DNA of 64,000 nt from Aliiglaciecola sp. (GCA_028356795.1 JAOMVH010000001.1:1-64000), one strand, 5' to 3'; numbered from the stretch's first letter, positions 1-9,394 are shown. A program made the numbers and translations. Notes: generated by a model not told the origin, from the sequence alone.

Positions 1-1
1 G

Positions 2-187
2 ACCTTTTCACCCATGTTTAGCGCAAAAATCACCGACTTTAAACTCACTATCACATTCGATAAAATCGACTCATACATTTTACCCTTGCAAAATAAGCTA
101 TCGATGAAAGGCACTTTTGCCTTTTTTACTGATATCGACGAAGAGTCCTTGGATACCTTTTCCGAATACCGATTCATCGCACCGTGA
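2..187 (+). CDS. C-terminal end of an unidentified protein (cut by left edge)
   Basis: The frame starting at base 2 is open to a TGA at 185-187 and gives 61 residues ending in SEYRFIAP. The peptide reads like real protein, with alternating hydrophobic and charged residues (segment near ITFDKIDSYILPLQNKL). The first in-frame ATG is at 14, but with nothing upstream visible the true start probably lies outside the window. It converges on the histidine kinase gene with a gap of about 30 bases. I do not recognise the family. Confidence 0.5.
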   Translation, partial: TFSPMFSAKITDFKLTITFDKIDSYILPLQNKLSMKGTFAFFTDIDEESLDTFSEYRFIAP

Positions 188-217
188 TTTTATCGGTAAG
201 GCTAGGCGTGTATTGCA

Positions 218-1501
218 CTATACAGAAACAGCCCCTAGCTTTACCGATACTTTAGTGCCTGTGCCACTTGTCACACTAAGTTGCCAGCCTTGTTGTTGGC
301 ATAAACGTTTGACGATGGATAACCCAAAGCCGTAGCCCAAACTTTGTGAACCTTTAACGCCCGACTCCATGATCTTATCTGATATCGATTCAGCAATGCC
401 CGGGCCGGTATCACTAACATGTAGGCTACCATCAACAAAATCCAGGCGCACTTCGCCCGATTCGGTATATTGGAAGGCATTGCTTAGAATATTGTCGAGT
501 AGCACCTTGAGCATACCTGCGTGTCCACTAATGGTTGTATCACAACGGTCGCTGATATCTATTTCAATGTCTTTTTTATCCAGCAATATGCGATTATCTA
601 GTACTGCTCGTTCGATAATTGGCATCAAGGCAATGGTTTCGCTGTTGGCTGAACCGTTTTCTTCTCGCGCCAACATTAGTAAAGTATTGACTGCCATGTC
701 CATTTGTTCTGCGGCTTGGGTTATTCTGCCGATTATTTGGTTTTTAGCTTGTTCAGTTTTGTTGTCATTTTGCAGCAGTTCCAAGGCATTTTTTATCACC
801 GCCAATGGCGTACGAAGCTCATGGCTGACATCTCGGGTGAAGTACTTTTCTCGGGTCAGTGCTTCAGCCATGCGCTGTAAGGAGTTTTCAAGTGTTTTGG
901 CCAATATGCCCACTTCATTGTTTGGAAATTGATGGGCAAAGGTATCCGGGATGTTTTCAGGGGCCACGCCATCTACAAGGTCGGCAAGCTGTTTTAATGG
1001 CCGGGTGGTTTTACGTCCCAGTAACCAAGCAATCAGGCATGCAATAATGGTAATGGGAACGGCAAACAACACAAGAAACTTAATCACACCGGAGGTGATT
1101 TGGCGCACCACTAGGTTTTTGCTGACTTCGGCAAGTAGGAATACACTGTTATGATCTTTGAATGTATAAAGGTGATAATGTTGGCCATTTTGCCCGAAAA
1201 ATTCCACTCTTCTAGGTTCTGTTAGCGCGGTATCACGCATGTCTAATGGGAATGTTTCCTTTGAGAAGTGCAGTGTCATTGTTGCTTCTCTGCTCTCTGG
1301 CCAAACTCCCGTTTGTTGATATGCGGCGCGCATATAGTCCGCTTCTTCTTTTAGGTATTTTTCAATAAAGCGATCTTCAAGGGTATACATCAGCATAAAA
1401 GATACTACGCCGTATAACACCGATAATACCAACGTAAATACGCAAAACAGTATCACTATCCTGCGACTTAGACTGTGGTATTTAGCAATTTTTTGCGTCA
1501 T
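218..1501 (-). CDS. Sensor histidine kinase, OmpR-type two-component system
   Basis: An inner-membrane sensor kinase of 427 residues. One transmembrane helix lies at about 14-38, a periplasmic sensing loop of about 100 residues follows, and a second helix lies at about 140-162. HAMP comes next, then the phosphoacceptor motif SHELRTPL with His near 226, the N box NILSNAFQYT and the G1 box DTGPGI, which together form the HATPase domain. The start overlaps the last four bases of the response regulator gene (ATGA), so the two are translationally coupled. The ABC exporter directly upstream on the same strand suggests it senses envelope stress or a peptide. The ligand cannot be told from the sequence. 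Confidence 0.93.
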   Translation of the reverse strand: MTQKIAKYHSLSRRIVILFCVFTLVLSVLYGVVSFMLMYTLEDRFIEKYLKEEADYMRAAYQQTGVWPESREATMTLHFSKETFPLDMRDTALTEPRRVEFFGQNGQHYHLYTFKDHNSVFLLAEVSKNLVVRQITSGVIKFLVLFAVPITIIACLIAWLLGRKTTRPLKQLADLVDGVAPENIPDTFAHQFPNNEVGILAKTLENSLQRMAEALTREKYFTRDVSHELRTPLAVIKNALELLQNDNKTEQAKNQIIGRITQAAEQMDMAVNTLLMLAREENGSANSETIALMPIIERAVLDNRILLDKKDIEIDISDRCDTTISGHAGMLKVLLDNILSNAFQYTESGEVRLDFVDGSLHVSDTGPGIAESISDKIMESGVKGSQSLGYGFGLSIVKRLCQQQGWQLSVTSGTGTKVSVKLGAVSV

Positions 1502-2208
1502 TGTTGGTTGTTCTCGTTATCTTTGAATTGAAGGGTAAACCCCACGCCAAATACCGTTTTTAACATGGGGTAACTAAAAGGTTTGTCCAGCACACTGCGC
1601 AACTGATAGATATGGGAACGAAGTGCATCTGACTCTGTTGGTTCATCGCCCCACAATTTTGCACTTAGCTCTGAGCGGCTAACGACTTGCGGGTAGGCCT
1701 CTGCGAGCACCGCTAGTATTTTAAACCCCATACTATTTAATACCAGCTCATCCTCTTCACGGGTTGCTGATTTGTTTTTTCGATTTAGGGATAATGGACC
1801 AATCTCCAAAGTGTCATTTGACTGTAGTTTATGGCGACGAGATAGTGCCAAACAACGAACTTCGAGCTCTTGCAATGAAAAGGGCTTGGTGAGGTAATCA
1901 TCAGTGCCAGCATGAAAACCAGAGACTTTATCATCGATACTGTCGCGCGCGGTGAGCATCAAGATGGGAATGTGCCGATCTGCGGTTTCTCTGAGATGTT
2001 GACAAACCTCGAGCCCATCCATGTAGGGTAGGTTTAAATCAAGAATGATGAGGTCATAGTAGGTTTCTAGTGCCAGCTCCAGTCCTTGCTTACCGTTGAT
2101 CGCAAAATCAAAAACATGTCCTTTGTCTTCCATATACTCGGCGATATTCTTGGCAATGTTGAGTTGGTCTTCAACTAATAAAACATGCAAGCTATTGGTG
2201 TTTTTCAT
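1498..2208 (-). CDS. OmpR/PhoB-family response regulator
   Basis: A DNA-binding response regulator of 236 residues. The receiver domain (about 8-120) has the acidic pair, the phosphoacceptor Asp57 in ILDLNLPYMDG, and TARD and KPF motifs. The C-terminal winged helix (about 135-228) has the Trans_Reg_C pattern LRSHIYQLRSVLDKP. It is followed by its kinase with a 4-base overlap. A direct repeat TGTGAAA-N4-TGTGAAA lies about 150 bases upstream at 2360-2377, and the same box precedes the ABC exporter genes. This suggests that the regulator controls itself and the exporter, which is inference. Confidence 0.93.
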   Translation of the reverse strand: MKNTNSLHVLLVEDQLNIAKNIAEYMEDKGHVFDFAINGKQGLELALETYYDLIILDLNLPYMDGLEVCQHLRETADRHIPILMLTARDSIDDKVSGFHAGTDDYLTKPFSLQELEVRCLALSRRHKLQSNDTLEIGPLSLNRKNKSATREEDELVLNSMGFKILAVLAEAYPQVVSRSELSAKLWGDEPTESDALRSHIYQLRSVLDKPFSYPMLKTVFGVGFTLQFKDNENNQQ

Positions 2209-2359
2209 CCCTTATCCTAAAAGTCGTCACGCAACTAGACCGGAAAAAATCGCAACGTTTCACTGTCATTATTACATGCAATTGGTATTAGTTAATAAAA
2301 ACAAATGTACCGAACAAAGATATTTCACACGTAAACTGACATGAGCATGCCAATTTCAA

Positions 2360-2377
2360 TGTGAAATAGTTGTGAAA
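2360..2377. promoter_or_regulatory. Direct-repeat box TGTGAAA-N4-TGTGAAA upstream of the response regulator
   Basis: Two exact TGTGAAA copies start 11 bases apart (2360 and 2371), the phasing typical of tandem OmpR/PhoB-family half-sites. A single inverted half-site, TTTCACA, lies at 2323-2329. An identical box with a different 4-base spacer lies at 5625-5642 ahead of the ABC ATPase. Regulator binding is inferred. Confidence 0.5.
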
Positions 2378-2378
2378 C

Positions 2379-2404
2379 GGCGTTGCTTGTATGCAACGCC
2401 TTTT
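2379..2404 (+). terminator. Hairpin with T-run, possible terminator
   Basis: A perfect 8-base stem GGCGTTGC / GCAACGCC (2379-2386 and 2393-2400) with a 6-base loop is followed by TTTT on the plus strand. It sits just past the stop of the minus-strand permease gene. On the minus strand the tail after the stem is only weakly T-rich, so as an ABC operon terminator it would be imperfect. Confidence 0.5.
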
Positions 2405-2406
2405 GT

Positions 2407-4887
2407 TTACTCGGTGAGCAGTTGCCTAATTGAGCTCTTCAAGCTGTTTTTACTGGCGTAGACGCCCAGTGTAGTAACGATGGCCAATATTATGGACATT
2501 GTGCCAATCAACCACAAAAAGTCAGGCTGGTAAGTGAGTGAAAATTGCGATTGATATATCAATACGCCAGCCAAATATGTGCCCGATATTGCACCTGTAG
2601 CGGCAATTAGTCCGGTGGTAATCCATTCTACCAAACTAAGTTTTAGGCAGGTTACCTTGTTGAAACCAAAACTCATAATGATGCTATTTTTCTTTTTCTC
2701 TGCTGCCTCCAGCGCATGACTAGACGACAAAACAACAATAAAAGCGAGAAGAATGATAATCACAGAAAAGCCGCTGATCACTTGCGTTACCATGGCCAAT
2801 ATTGAATCGAAATGAGCCGTCAATTCATCCAATGAAACCATCCGCAGCGTTGGGTGCTGTTGCCATAAATCACCAAGCAATGTGAACTGTTGCTCAGTTA
2901 ACTCTAGACTGGCCATATTGTAGTGTGGAGCTTTAATATGTTGCAGGGCCGATGCCGGCATTTGTACCCAAAATGTTATTGAACCTGCGCCTGGTTTATA
3001 GGCGTGACTTGCCACTATTGTGAACTGGTAGTTTTGTTGGCCAATGTGAAAGGTCAATTGATCACCAATATCCAGCCCCAAGTCGGTCATCACTTCTTGT
3101 TCAATGGAAATTTGTTGCCAATTAGGGTTATCGCCGGACCACCATTGTCCATCCACTAGCTCATTGTTGCTTGGAATGTCAGCGCTCCAATGTAAACGAA
3201 TGGATTTTTTAAAAGTAGACAGACTTTCACTGGGTTTGTCGATTGCTTCAGACACTTGTTGATTGTTAATGCCAATCAACTTGGCGTGCATATAGGGTTT
3301 GCGCTGACGAATGGGAATAGTATTCTCTTGCGCCCATGAGCTCAGGTCGATCATTTGTTTTGCGGTGGCCTGGGAAACTAATAAATTACCATCATGCTGA
3401 CGTTGATAAGCCGACATGGTGTTGCCTAGATCTCTTAGTAGCATCAAGATAAACAGCAGTAAAAAAGCACACAGCCCAACACCTAATATTTGCGTGCTTT
3501 TGCTCACAAGTCGTTGCTTCATCATGAATAATGCAAACGGTACCAATCCAGAAATATTCTGCGTGATTTTTTCGCCCACGGTTAAAGACAACCAACTGAT
3601 GCTAAGAATTAGGCCAATACATAAGGCAACAGACACCAATACCATACTGGTTAGTAGGCCGTTATCGGAATAAGCGAATGCGACAAGAAACAAGACGGCC
3701 AATGCACAGCTAGAGGTAAACCATACGCTTTTTTTAAGTTCTATATTATTCACCAATTGCACAATAGAGCTTTGTTTAAGCCCGATCCAAATCGGTAGCT
3801 GAAAAATTAATAGTACGGCGGATATTGCCAACACCGACTTTGCAGCCAATAGCATGTTCCATTGCCAAGCAAGATCTGAAAACGTAGCGGTTAGCCAATG
3901 GATCAGTGCAGCATGCAATAAGGCGGATATTGCTAACACCACGGGTAACATTAACGCCCAGTGAAACAACCATTTAAGTATTGAAATTTGAATGCCGGTT
4001 GCTTTTGACGCGCCAAGGCTCATGCATACTGCAGAAAAGTATTTTTCTTTACGCATATGAACGTGGGTGAGCTGTTCGATGGCAATTGCAGCCATGAAAA
4101 ATAATATAATGGATGCCAAACCAATAAAGTTTTCGGTTCTTTGCCAAAATAATGCGAGCGGGTGAGCGCCCTGTTTATGACTGATCTGAGCGGCAGGCAG
4201 GTCGCTTTTTTGCCACGCAATAAGCTTTGCTGTTTGTTGTGTATTGGCGGCCAACAGGTATCGATGTTTGATAAGGTCTGCTGGGAATGCCAATGCGTCT
4301 AAATCTGTAACGTTTATCATTGCCCGCATATCAACATTGTGGCCTTCCATCATACGATCAGGCTCGTGCAATAAAACACGGGTCACTTTGAACCCTTGGT
4401 CCGCCAATGTTATCCGATCACCAATTTGCAGCGACAAGCTTGCCAACACACGGCTATCGACCCACATTTCGCCCTGTGACGGCCCGGATAACGTTGTTTG
4501 AGCTTGCTCGTTTAATGAATAACTGGTTTTCAATTCGCCCTGCAAAGGATAAACGTCGCCAACCCCCTTGAGCTTGATTTCTTGCCATTTACCCTGATGG
4601 GTGATTGTTGTGGACAGGCTCTTGGTAACAGTATGTTGTTGCGACAACTCGACGATCTTTTCCTGCTGACTAGCAGTAAGTTCAGACGTTTGACTAATTA
4701 CCAAGTCTGCGCCTAACAAATTGTTTAAATTATCGGTTAAGTAGTTTTGGATACTGTTGCTTGTTTGACTTAAGGTCACAATGAAGATCATCAAAATGGC
4801 TTGTGTCCAGCTCATGAATCTATGATGAGACAACCCTTTTTCTTGACGGTAAAACTGCCAAGCTAAACGCAAATTTGTAATCAACAT
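2407..4887 (-). CDS. FtsX/MacB-type ABC transporter permease (YbbP-like)
   Basis: A large inner-membrane permease of 826 residues. An N-terminal helix at about 28-46 is followed by an extracytoplasmic domain to about 255. Several helices then occupy about 260-480. A second soluble domain lies at about 490-690, and three helices end the protein. This duplicated FtsX arrangement and length match the E. coli YbbP type rather than short LolC/E-type permeases. It overlaps the ATPase gene by 7 bases and must form one complex with it. The family moves lipids, peptides or envelope components, or does mechanotransmission; the substrate here is unknown. Confidence 0.88.
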   Translation of the reverse strand: MLITNLRLAWQFYRQEKGLSHHRFMSWTQAILMIFIVTLSQTSNSIQNYLTDNLNNLLGADLVISQTSELTASQQEKIVELSQQHTVTKSLSTTITHQGKWQEIKLKGVGDVYPLQGELKTSYSLNEQAQTTLSGPSQGEMWVDSRVLASLSLQIGDRITLADQGFKVTRVLLHEPDRMMEGHNVDMRAMINVTDLDALAFPADLIKHRYLLAANTQQTAKLIAWQKSDLPAAQISHKQGAHPLALFWQRTENFIGLASIILFFMAAIAIEQLTHVHMRKEKYFSAVCMSLGASKATGIQISILKWLFHWALMLPVVLAISALLHAALIHWLTATFSDLAWQWNMLLAAKSVLAISAVLLIFQLPIWIGLKQSSIVQLVNNIELKKSVWFTSSCALAVLFLVAFAYSDNGLLTSMVLVSVALCIGLILSISWLSLTVGEKITQNISGLVPFALFMMKQRLVSKSTQILGVGLCAFLLLFILMLLRDLGNTMSAYQRQHDGNLLVSQATAKQMIDLSSWAQENTIPIRQRKPYMHAKLIGINNQQVSEAIDKPSESLSTFKKSIRLHWSADIPSNNELVDGQWWSGDNPNWQQISIEQEVMTDLGLDIGDQLTFHIGQQNYQFTIVASHAYKPGAGSITFWVQMPASALQHIKAPHYNMASLELTEQQFTLLGDLWQQHPTLRMVSLDELTAHFDSILAMVTQVISGFSVIIILLAFIVVLSSSHALEAAEKKKNSIIMSFGFNKVTCLKLSLVEWITTGLIAATGAISGTYLAGVLIYQSQFSLTYQPDFLWLIGTMSIILAIVTTLGVYASKNSLKSSIRQLLTE

Positions 4888-5576
4888 GGTGATATCTCAC
4901 TAGTGGATGAAATGAATTGGTTGGCGGCGTTTTTTAGCGAGAAGTTATGTTGGGCTCGGGCTGCAAGTTCATCACTGTGGGTCACAACAATCAACCCGGC
5001 ACCATTTTCTTTACAGCAATCAAAGAGCGTGTCGGCAACATCCGAGGCATTTTTTGTATCAAGATTACCGGTTGGCTCATCAGCAAAAATAAAATTGGGT
5101 TCAAATACCAGCGCTCGTGCAATGGCAACACGTTGTTGCTCGCCACCACTTAACTGTTTTGGAGTATGGTGTAACCTATGACTCAATCCTACTTTTTTGA
5201 GCCATTCTTTGGCTCTGTTAATCGCATCTTTTTGGCCTCTTAATTTTAGTGGCAAGGCGACATTATTGAGCGCCGTCAACTCCGGCAATAGATGGAATTG
5301 TTGAAAGATAAATCCAATGTGATTTCTCAAGGATTGCAGGGGAGAGGTTGTCTCATCATTGATATAGTAGCAACTGCCTTTACTTGGTACTTCAAGTCCC
5401 GACATCAACATTAACAGGCTCGATTTGCCAGAGCCGGAAGGGCCTGTAATGGCATATGACCTTCCTTGTTCAATTGATAAGGTTAAGTCACTGAACAGGT
5501 GAACTTGATTGTCGTTTTTACCAAATGATTGACTCACATTGTCTAAATGAATGCGGCTGACTGGCTGTGATAACAT
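4881..5576 (-). CDS. ABC transporter ATP-binding protein (LolD/YbbA-like)
   Basis: A cytosolic ATPase of 231 residues with Walker A GPSGSGKSS near residue 45, the Q-loop in FIFQQFHLLPELT, the signature LSGGEQQRVAIARAL, Walker B FIFADEPTGNLD and the switch His in VVTHSD. This is the MacB/LolD/YbbA class that energises FtsX-type permeases. It is the first gene of a two-gene operon with the 826-residue permease. A TGTGAAA-N4-TGTGAAA box lies about 50-65 bases upstream, matching the box ahead of the adjacent response regulator. Confidence 0.93.
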   Translation of the reverse strand: MLSQPVSRIHLDNVSQSFGKNDNQVHLFSDLTLSIEQGRSYAITGPSGSGKSSLLMLMSGLEVPSKGSCYYINDETTSPLQSLRNHIGFIFQQFHLLPELTALNNVALPLKLRGQKDAINRAKEWLKKVGLSHRLHHTPKQLSGGEQQRVAIARALVFEPNFIFADEPTGNLDTKNASDVADTLFDCCKENGAGLIVVTHSDELAARAQHNFSLKNAANQFISSTSEISPC

Positions 5577-5624
5577 ACTAATATCTCGTGGCTAGAATAA
5601 TGATATCAATCTTACGAAAGCCGC

Positions 5625-5642
5625 TGTGAAATCAATGTGAAA
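5625..5642. promoter_or_regulatory. Direct-repeat box TGTGAAA-N4-TGTGAAA upstream of the ABC operon
   Basis: TGTGAAA copies at 5625-5631 and 5636-5642 start 11 bases apart. Read towards the ATPase gene the box is TTTCACA-N4-TTTCACA, ending about 50 bases before the ATG. It is the same box as at 2360-2377, which supports regulation by the neighbouring OmpR-family regulator. Confidence 0.55.
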
Positions 5643-5759
5643 TGTGAGTAGAGCTCAAACTTACCTGCTATTTGGCAACCTAGAACCTTGCTTTGGGGGC
5701 AGGTGTTTAGTGATGATAATGACAAGAAAACAGCAAAGATCAACACGCCCTAGTTAGTA

Positions 5760-7169
5760 TTAACTTATTGTCCACAGATTTTGAATCTCTTGATTCACAA
5801 ACATATCATGTGGTTCCCAGTATTCGGGTATCGGCTTTTCGCCGTCTTTGGCTTTATAATTGTGGGACAAGGCTCCCATGATTTCTGATAGCCTTTCAGT
5901 GCTGATCGAAGAGATGGATTTTCTGGCGTCTGGAAAATGCAGGTTTTGTGCTTTTGGTACTAATAAATTATTCCCGGAGGAGTTGAAAACGCCTTTTCTG
6001 GATACTTTACGGCACAAGGGCGTTTGTTTATTTGGTGGATACAAGCGATTAACCACTGCATACTCAAAATTTGAGCTTTTGTTCGACTGTTCTGGGATAT
6101 AGCAAATGCCATACCCTTGGGGAAAGTAGCCTACAATACTGACAAATTCATTGACAGCCTTGGCACTTAATGTTTTTTTAATGGCCATTTGTTCGAGCAA
6201 TATAGCGGCTTTTGGTAAGTCTGACATTTTGTAGTCTTGCTTGGAGGATAGTACAACCGATGTATATATTTGAGGTACTTTTAGGATTTCAGAAACACCG
6301 GTTTTAGAGCTTGAACCGTCACTAATTAAGTTTTGTTGGAATATTAAACGTTCTGATTCTATGTGTTCAAATTCACTTCGCTCATAGCTTGAGTTTCCTC
6401 TGTACTTTTGCGCCCCAAGTCCTTCTCGAAGGTACAACAAGGTGTATTTGTGATTCAATTTCAGCATGTGATCACGTTCTTCAGGCGCTAAAACGCGAAA
6501 CGGATCTAATTTGTTATTATCAGTTCCTTCGAGCACCTTAACAACGCTCGGGTGCAGCATTCCCACATCCTGGAAAATAGCGCCAAGCAGAATCGGTAAA
6601 ATCACCGCTTGAACATAGTCTTGAGCTTGAAAGCCTAGATGTTTTTGCGGTCGTTCGTACATCGAATAGTTAGTGATATGGGCATTTCGAATCGTGTTGC
6701 TTTTATCAAGTTTGCTTATAAATTGATAACAAAGCACAGCTTTGTATGCTGGCTTCAATTGTTGATGATAGCGCGACAAGCTTTTGCCTTTGCCCGGTGA
6801 TAACAATAAAATCGTACCTAAAACTTTTGCACAGCGAACTTGTGTGTCTTCTTCATTGTCACCTTCTATGAGAGTTAACAGCTGATCACATACCACAAGG
6901 GCACTAGAAAGCCTCACTAGCCGCTTTTCTTCTAGCTCTGCATTGAGCTCTTCCAACTTTTGGATCAAGACATTTCGTTTACTTGTGGTATTGTGCGAGT
7001 CGGCTGACTGGGCACTCAGGGCTTCAATTTTTTTTAATAAGTTCTGCTTTACCAATAAGTACTGGGACTTTTCTTTGAAAAAAAGTTTTGCATCAGCATA
7101 CAGTGAGCTTTTTAACCCTGTTATGTCATCGATGAGTTTGGTTACGGAAACAGTATGCTGATTATTAAT
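5760..7169 (-). CDS. Degenerate HD-GYP-like protein
   Basis: From a TTG at 7055 this gives 431 residues, but the frame is open upstream and continues as convincing protein to an ATT at 7167-7169, preceded by AAGGA at 9 bases; that start is used here (469 residues). Residues below count from the TTG. A helical coiled N-terminus leads to an HD-like core, AIFQDVGMLHPSVVKVLEG (159-177), then LNHKYTLLYLREG (200-212). The order matches HD-GYP phosphodiesterases, but the HD pair is QD and the later HE/GYP motifs are absent. The C-terminus (GYFPQGYGICYI, then a segment resembling the usual VVNPPNPLxPxV) also follows HD-GYP proteins. It is probably catalytically dead, perhaps a c-di-GMP-related scaffold or receptor. 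The family assignment comes from motif order only. Confidence 0.6.
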   Translation of the reverse strand: MNNQHTVSVTKLIDDITGLKSSLYADAKLFFKEKSQYLLVKQNLLKKIEALSAQSADSHNTTSKRNVLIQKLEELNAELEEKRLVRLSSALVVCDQLLTLIEGDNEEDTQVRCAKVLGTILLLSPGKGKSLSRYHQQLKPAYKAVLCYQFISKLDKSNTIRNAHITNYSMYERPQKHLGFQAQDYVQAVILPILLGAIFQDVGMLHPSVVKVLEGTDNNKLDPFRVLAPEERDHMLKLNHKYTLLYLREGLGAQKYRGNSSYERSEFEHIESERLIFQQNLISDGSSSKTGVSEILKVPQIYTSVVLSSKQDYKMSDLPKAAILLEQMAIKKTLSAKAVNEFVSIVGYFPQGYGICYIPEQSNKSSNFEYAVVNRLYPPNKQTPLCRKVSRKGVFNSSGNNLLVPKAQNLHFPDARKSISSISTERLSEIMGALSHNYKAKDGEKPIPEYWEPHDMFVNQEIQNLWTIS

Positions 7170-7354
7170 TTTTTCTGTTCCTTGTACGGGTGTGTGGCAA
7201 TTATTAAACGTAAGAATTGATCGAGAATAAAATTAACCGGTTATTAATGCAAGTAACCCATTGAATTAGTTAAAAATAGCACTGAATCTCATGTTAAACA
7301 ATGTAACTACCTGTTATATGGATTTAACGCTTTAGTGACTAACGGGCATGTTGG

Positions 7355-9319
7355 CTAGCGGTTAAGTACCTGAGACAAAGGGGTTAAGTCGTTTTCATAG
7401 TTTTTCCATTGTTCCAGGCCTGAACGATAAATTGGCTGTCTTACTTGCTCTGAGCTGGGAGTTTTAATTGTTCTTTTTGTCTTATGAAAATCGATACATT
7501 GCTGTTCAAATGGTAGTTCACAAAACGTCAGTATTCTGCGCACCTGAGCTTCTAAATCATTGATTACGTCTTCGTGCTGCACACGCAATACAAAACCGGG
7601 TAAGACCTTGTCCCAATGACTCATTAGCTGCTCGTAGGCATTGTAGTAGCGTCCAATGTTTTCAAGGCCATAGGTAAATTCTTGGCCTTCTCCGAATAAT
7701 TGTTTAAAGCCACTAAAACAGCAGGCCATTGGATGGCGACGGGCATCAATAATTTTAGCATTGGGCAAAATTAATTTGATCAATCCAATGTGAAGAAAGT
7801 TGTTTGGCATTTTATCGATAAAAAAAGCTGCGCCACTGCGATAAACCTGAGTGTCTGCAATAAATTGCTCGCCAAACCGTTTAAAATAGCTGTCGTCTAA
7901 CTCACTCAAAAGGGCTGGGTAGCGATTTGTTTGTCCGTGCAATCGAGACGCTAATCCCAGAATATTGTGCAGCTCCATGGTGCCATCAACTTGTGAATGA
8001 GAGGCCAGTATTTGTTCCAACAAGGTTGAACCCGCTCTGGGTAAGCCAACAATGAAAATGGGATCGCGCGCTTGTGCTCCAACTGTTTGCCGCGTTTTAA
8101 ATAAAGAGGGACTACAAACAGAGATTTGCTGAGCGACTTGTTTTTCAAAAACTTCAGGATTGTACCCGAGTTGTTGCTGTTTACATTGGTTACCCAGCTG
8201 ATAATGCTCAAATGATGCTTGGTAGGATTTAGCGTCTTCTAGTGCTTTGCCAAGGGCAAAGTGCAGGTGAATTTTATCATCCACAGCAATATCTTTTTCA
8301 TCCACCAAACTCTGCATCTGGTGAATCTCTTGAGCGCTAAACCGATATGTTTTGGTATTTGCTAGACTCCAATAAGCATCGCCAAAGTCTGCTTTGTACT
8401 GATAGGCTTTTTGATAGGCTAGAATTGCTTTGTCGAAGTCGCCTGAGGCCTTGAGAGCATGACCATGCAACAGGTGCATCCCAGGCTGATTGTCTTCTTT
8501 GTGCAGGATCTGCTGATACAAGTCTAAGGCTTGGTCAACTTCAGAGAGGCCTAACATGGCACTGGCTTTTGATGACAATAAAATTGGGCTGTCAGGCTGT
8601 TGCTCCAAAAGCTTACTCGCAAGGGCTTTGGCATCATTGAATTTGCCCATTTTTGACAATAATTTTAAATACTCTAAACCTGCGGCTTTGTGCTCAGGGT
8701 GCAGCTCAAGGCAACTTTCAAGTAGGAACTCAGCTTCGCCATAGACCTTCAAACGAATACCAATTTCCGCGAGTACCAGCAGCGCTTCGGAATGGTGCTT
8801 GTTGGTTTGCAAAAATTGGCGGCATATGCGGTCGGCCTTATGCAATTCGCCGTCATACATTAAGTCTCTGGCGCCCAAAAGCTCCCGAGATAAACTGCTT
8901 AGGTAATCAATTTGAGCGCGACTGATACTAACTGCTCGGGTGTTACCCATGTCTTTGTATAAATCATGGAGCGCTTTCCAACTAGCTAAGAGTGCGGGAT
9001 TGTTCTGGGTAGCGCGGTAGTAGGCCGTTGCTGCATCTAAAGGGTTTGATTGTGCCATATTGATATGGCCAATTTCTTGATGCCCCCTTGCATGGTCTGG
9101 CCGACTTTGTAACAGCTTATCAGCGGCAGACATAGCTTGCTTATATTGTTTGCTCAATCGATGAGAGACGGTCAACAAATACAATAGCTCGTCTTTTTCA
9201 AACTGCTCTTCGCTGTTTTGAAGGGCTTCTTCTGCTGTTGTGATCGCATCGGTGAACTGGCCCTTGCCTATGGCGACTTTAATTGCTTGAAGTTGACTCA
9301 TTGTGACTTTGCTATCCAT
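7355..9319 (-). CDS. TPR-repeat sulfotransferase
   Basis: TPR-like repeats fill roughly the first 370 residues. A Sulfotransfer_3-type domain follows, with the PAPS-binding loop IVGLPRAGSTLLEQIL near residue 425 and a downstream DARRHPMACCFSGFKQ matching the 3'-phosphate-binding region. It should transfer sulfate from PAPS to an unidentified acceptor. No signal peptide is seen, so it is cytosolic. The frame extends to a GTG at 9364, and ATGs lie at 9319 and 9301; none has a clear ribosome site, and the first ATG is used. It follows a TonB receptor gene, with a strong terminator between them. This pairing recurs in Alteromonadales, from memory. Confidence 0.85.
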   Translation of the reverse strand: MDSKVTMSQLQAIKVAIGKGQFTDAITTAEEALQNSEEQFEKDELLYLLTVSHRLSKQYKQAMSAADKLLQSRPDHARGHQEIGHINMAQSNPLDAATAYYRATQNNPALLASWKALHDLYKDMGNTRAVSISRAQIDYLSSLSRELLGARDLMYDGELHKADRICRQFLQTNKHHSEALLVLAEIGIRLKVYGEAEFLLESCLELHPEHKAAGLEYLKLLSKMGKFNDAKALASKLLEQQPDSPILLSSKASAMLGLSEVDQALDLYQQILHKEDNQPGMHLLHGHALKASGDFDKAILAYQKAYQYKADFGDAYWSLANTKTYRFSAQEIHQMQSLVDEKDIAVDDKIHLHFALGKALEDAKSYQASFEHYQLGNQCKQQQLGYNPEVFEKQVAQQISVCSPSLFKTRQTVGAQARDPIFIVGLPRAGSTLLEQILASHSQVDGTMELHNILGLASRLHGQTNRYPALLSELDDSYFKRFGEQFIADTQVYRSGAAFFIDKMPNNFLHIGLIKLILPNAKIIDARRHPMACCFSGFKQLFGEGQEFTYGLENIGRYYNAYEQLMSHWDKVLPGFVLRVQHEDVINDLEAQVRRILTFCELPFEQQCIDFHKTKRTIKTPSSEQVRQPIYRSGLEQWKNYENDLTPLSQVLNR

Positions 9320-9394
9320 GGTTGCTATCGAAAACGTTGGGGTGATGTCGTTTATTGTGCGCACGTGATATTACGTAATACGAACTTGATAGAC

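Noticed and set aside
369-932. 187-codon plus-strand ORF opposite the histidine kinase
   Set aside because: Ser-rich antisense shadow of a clear kinase gene in its normal frame.
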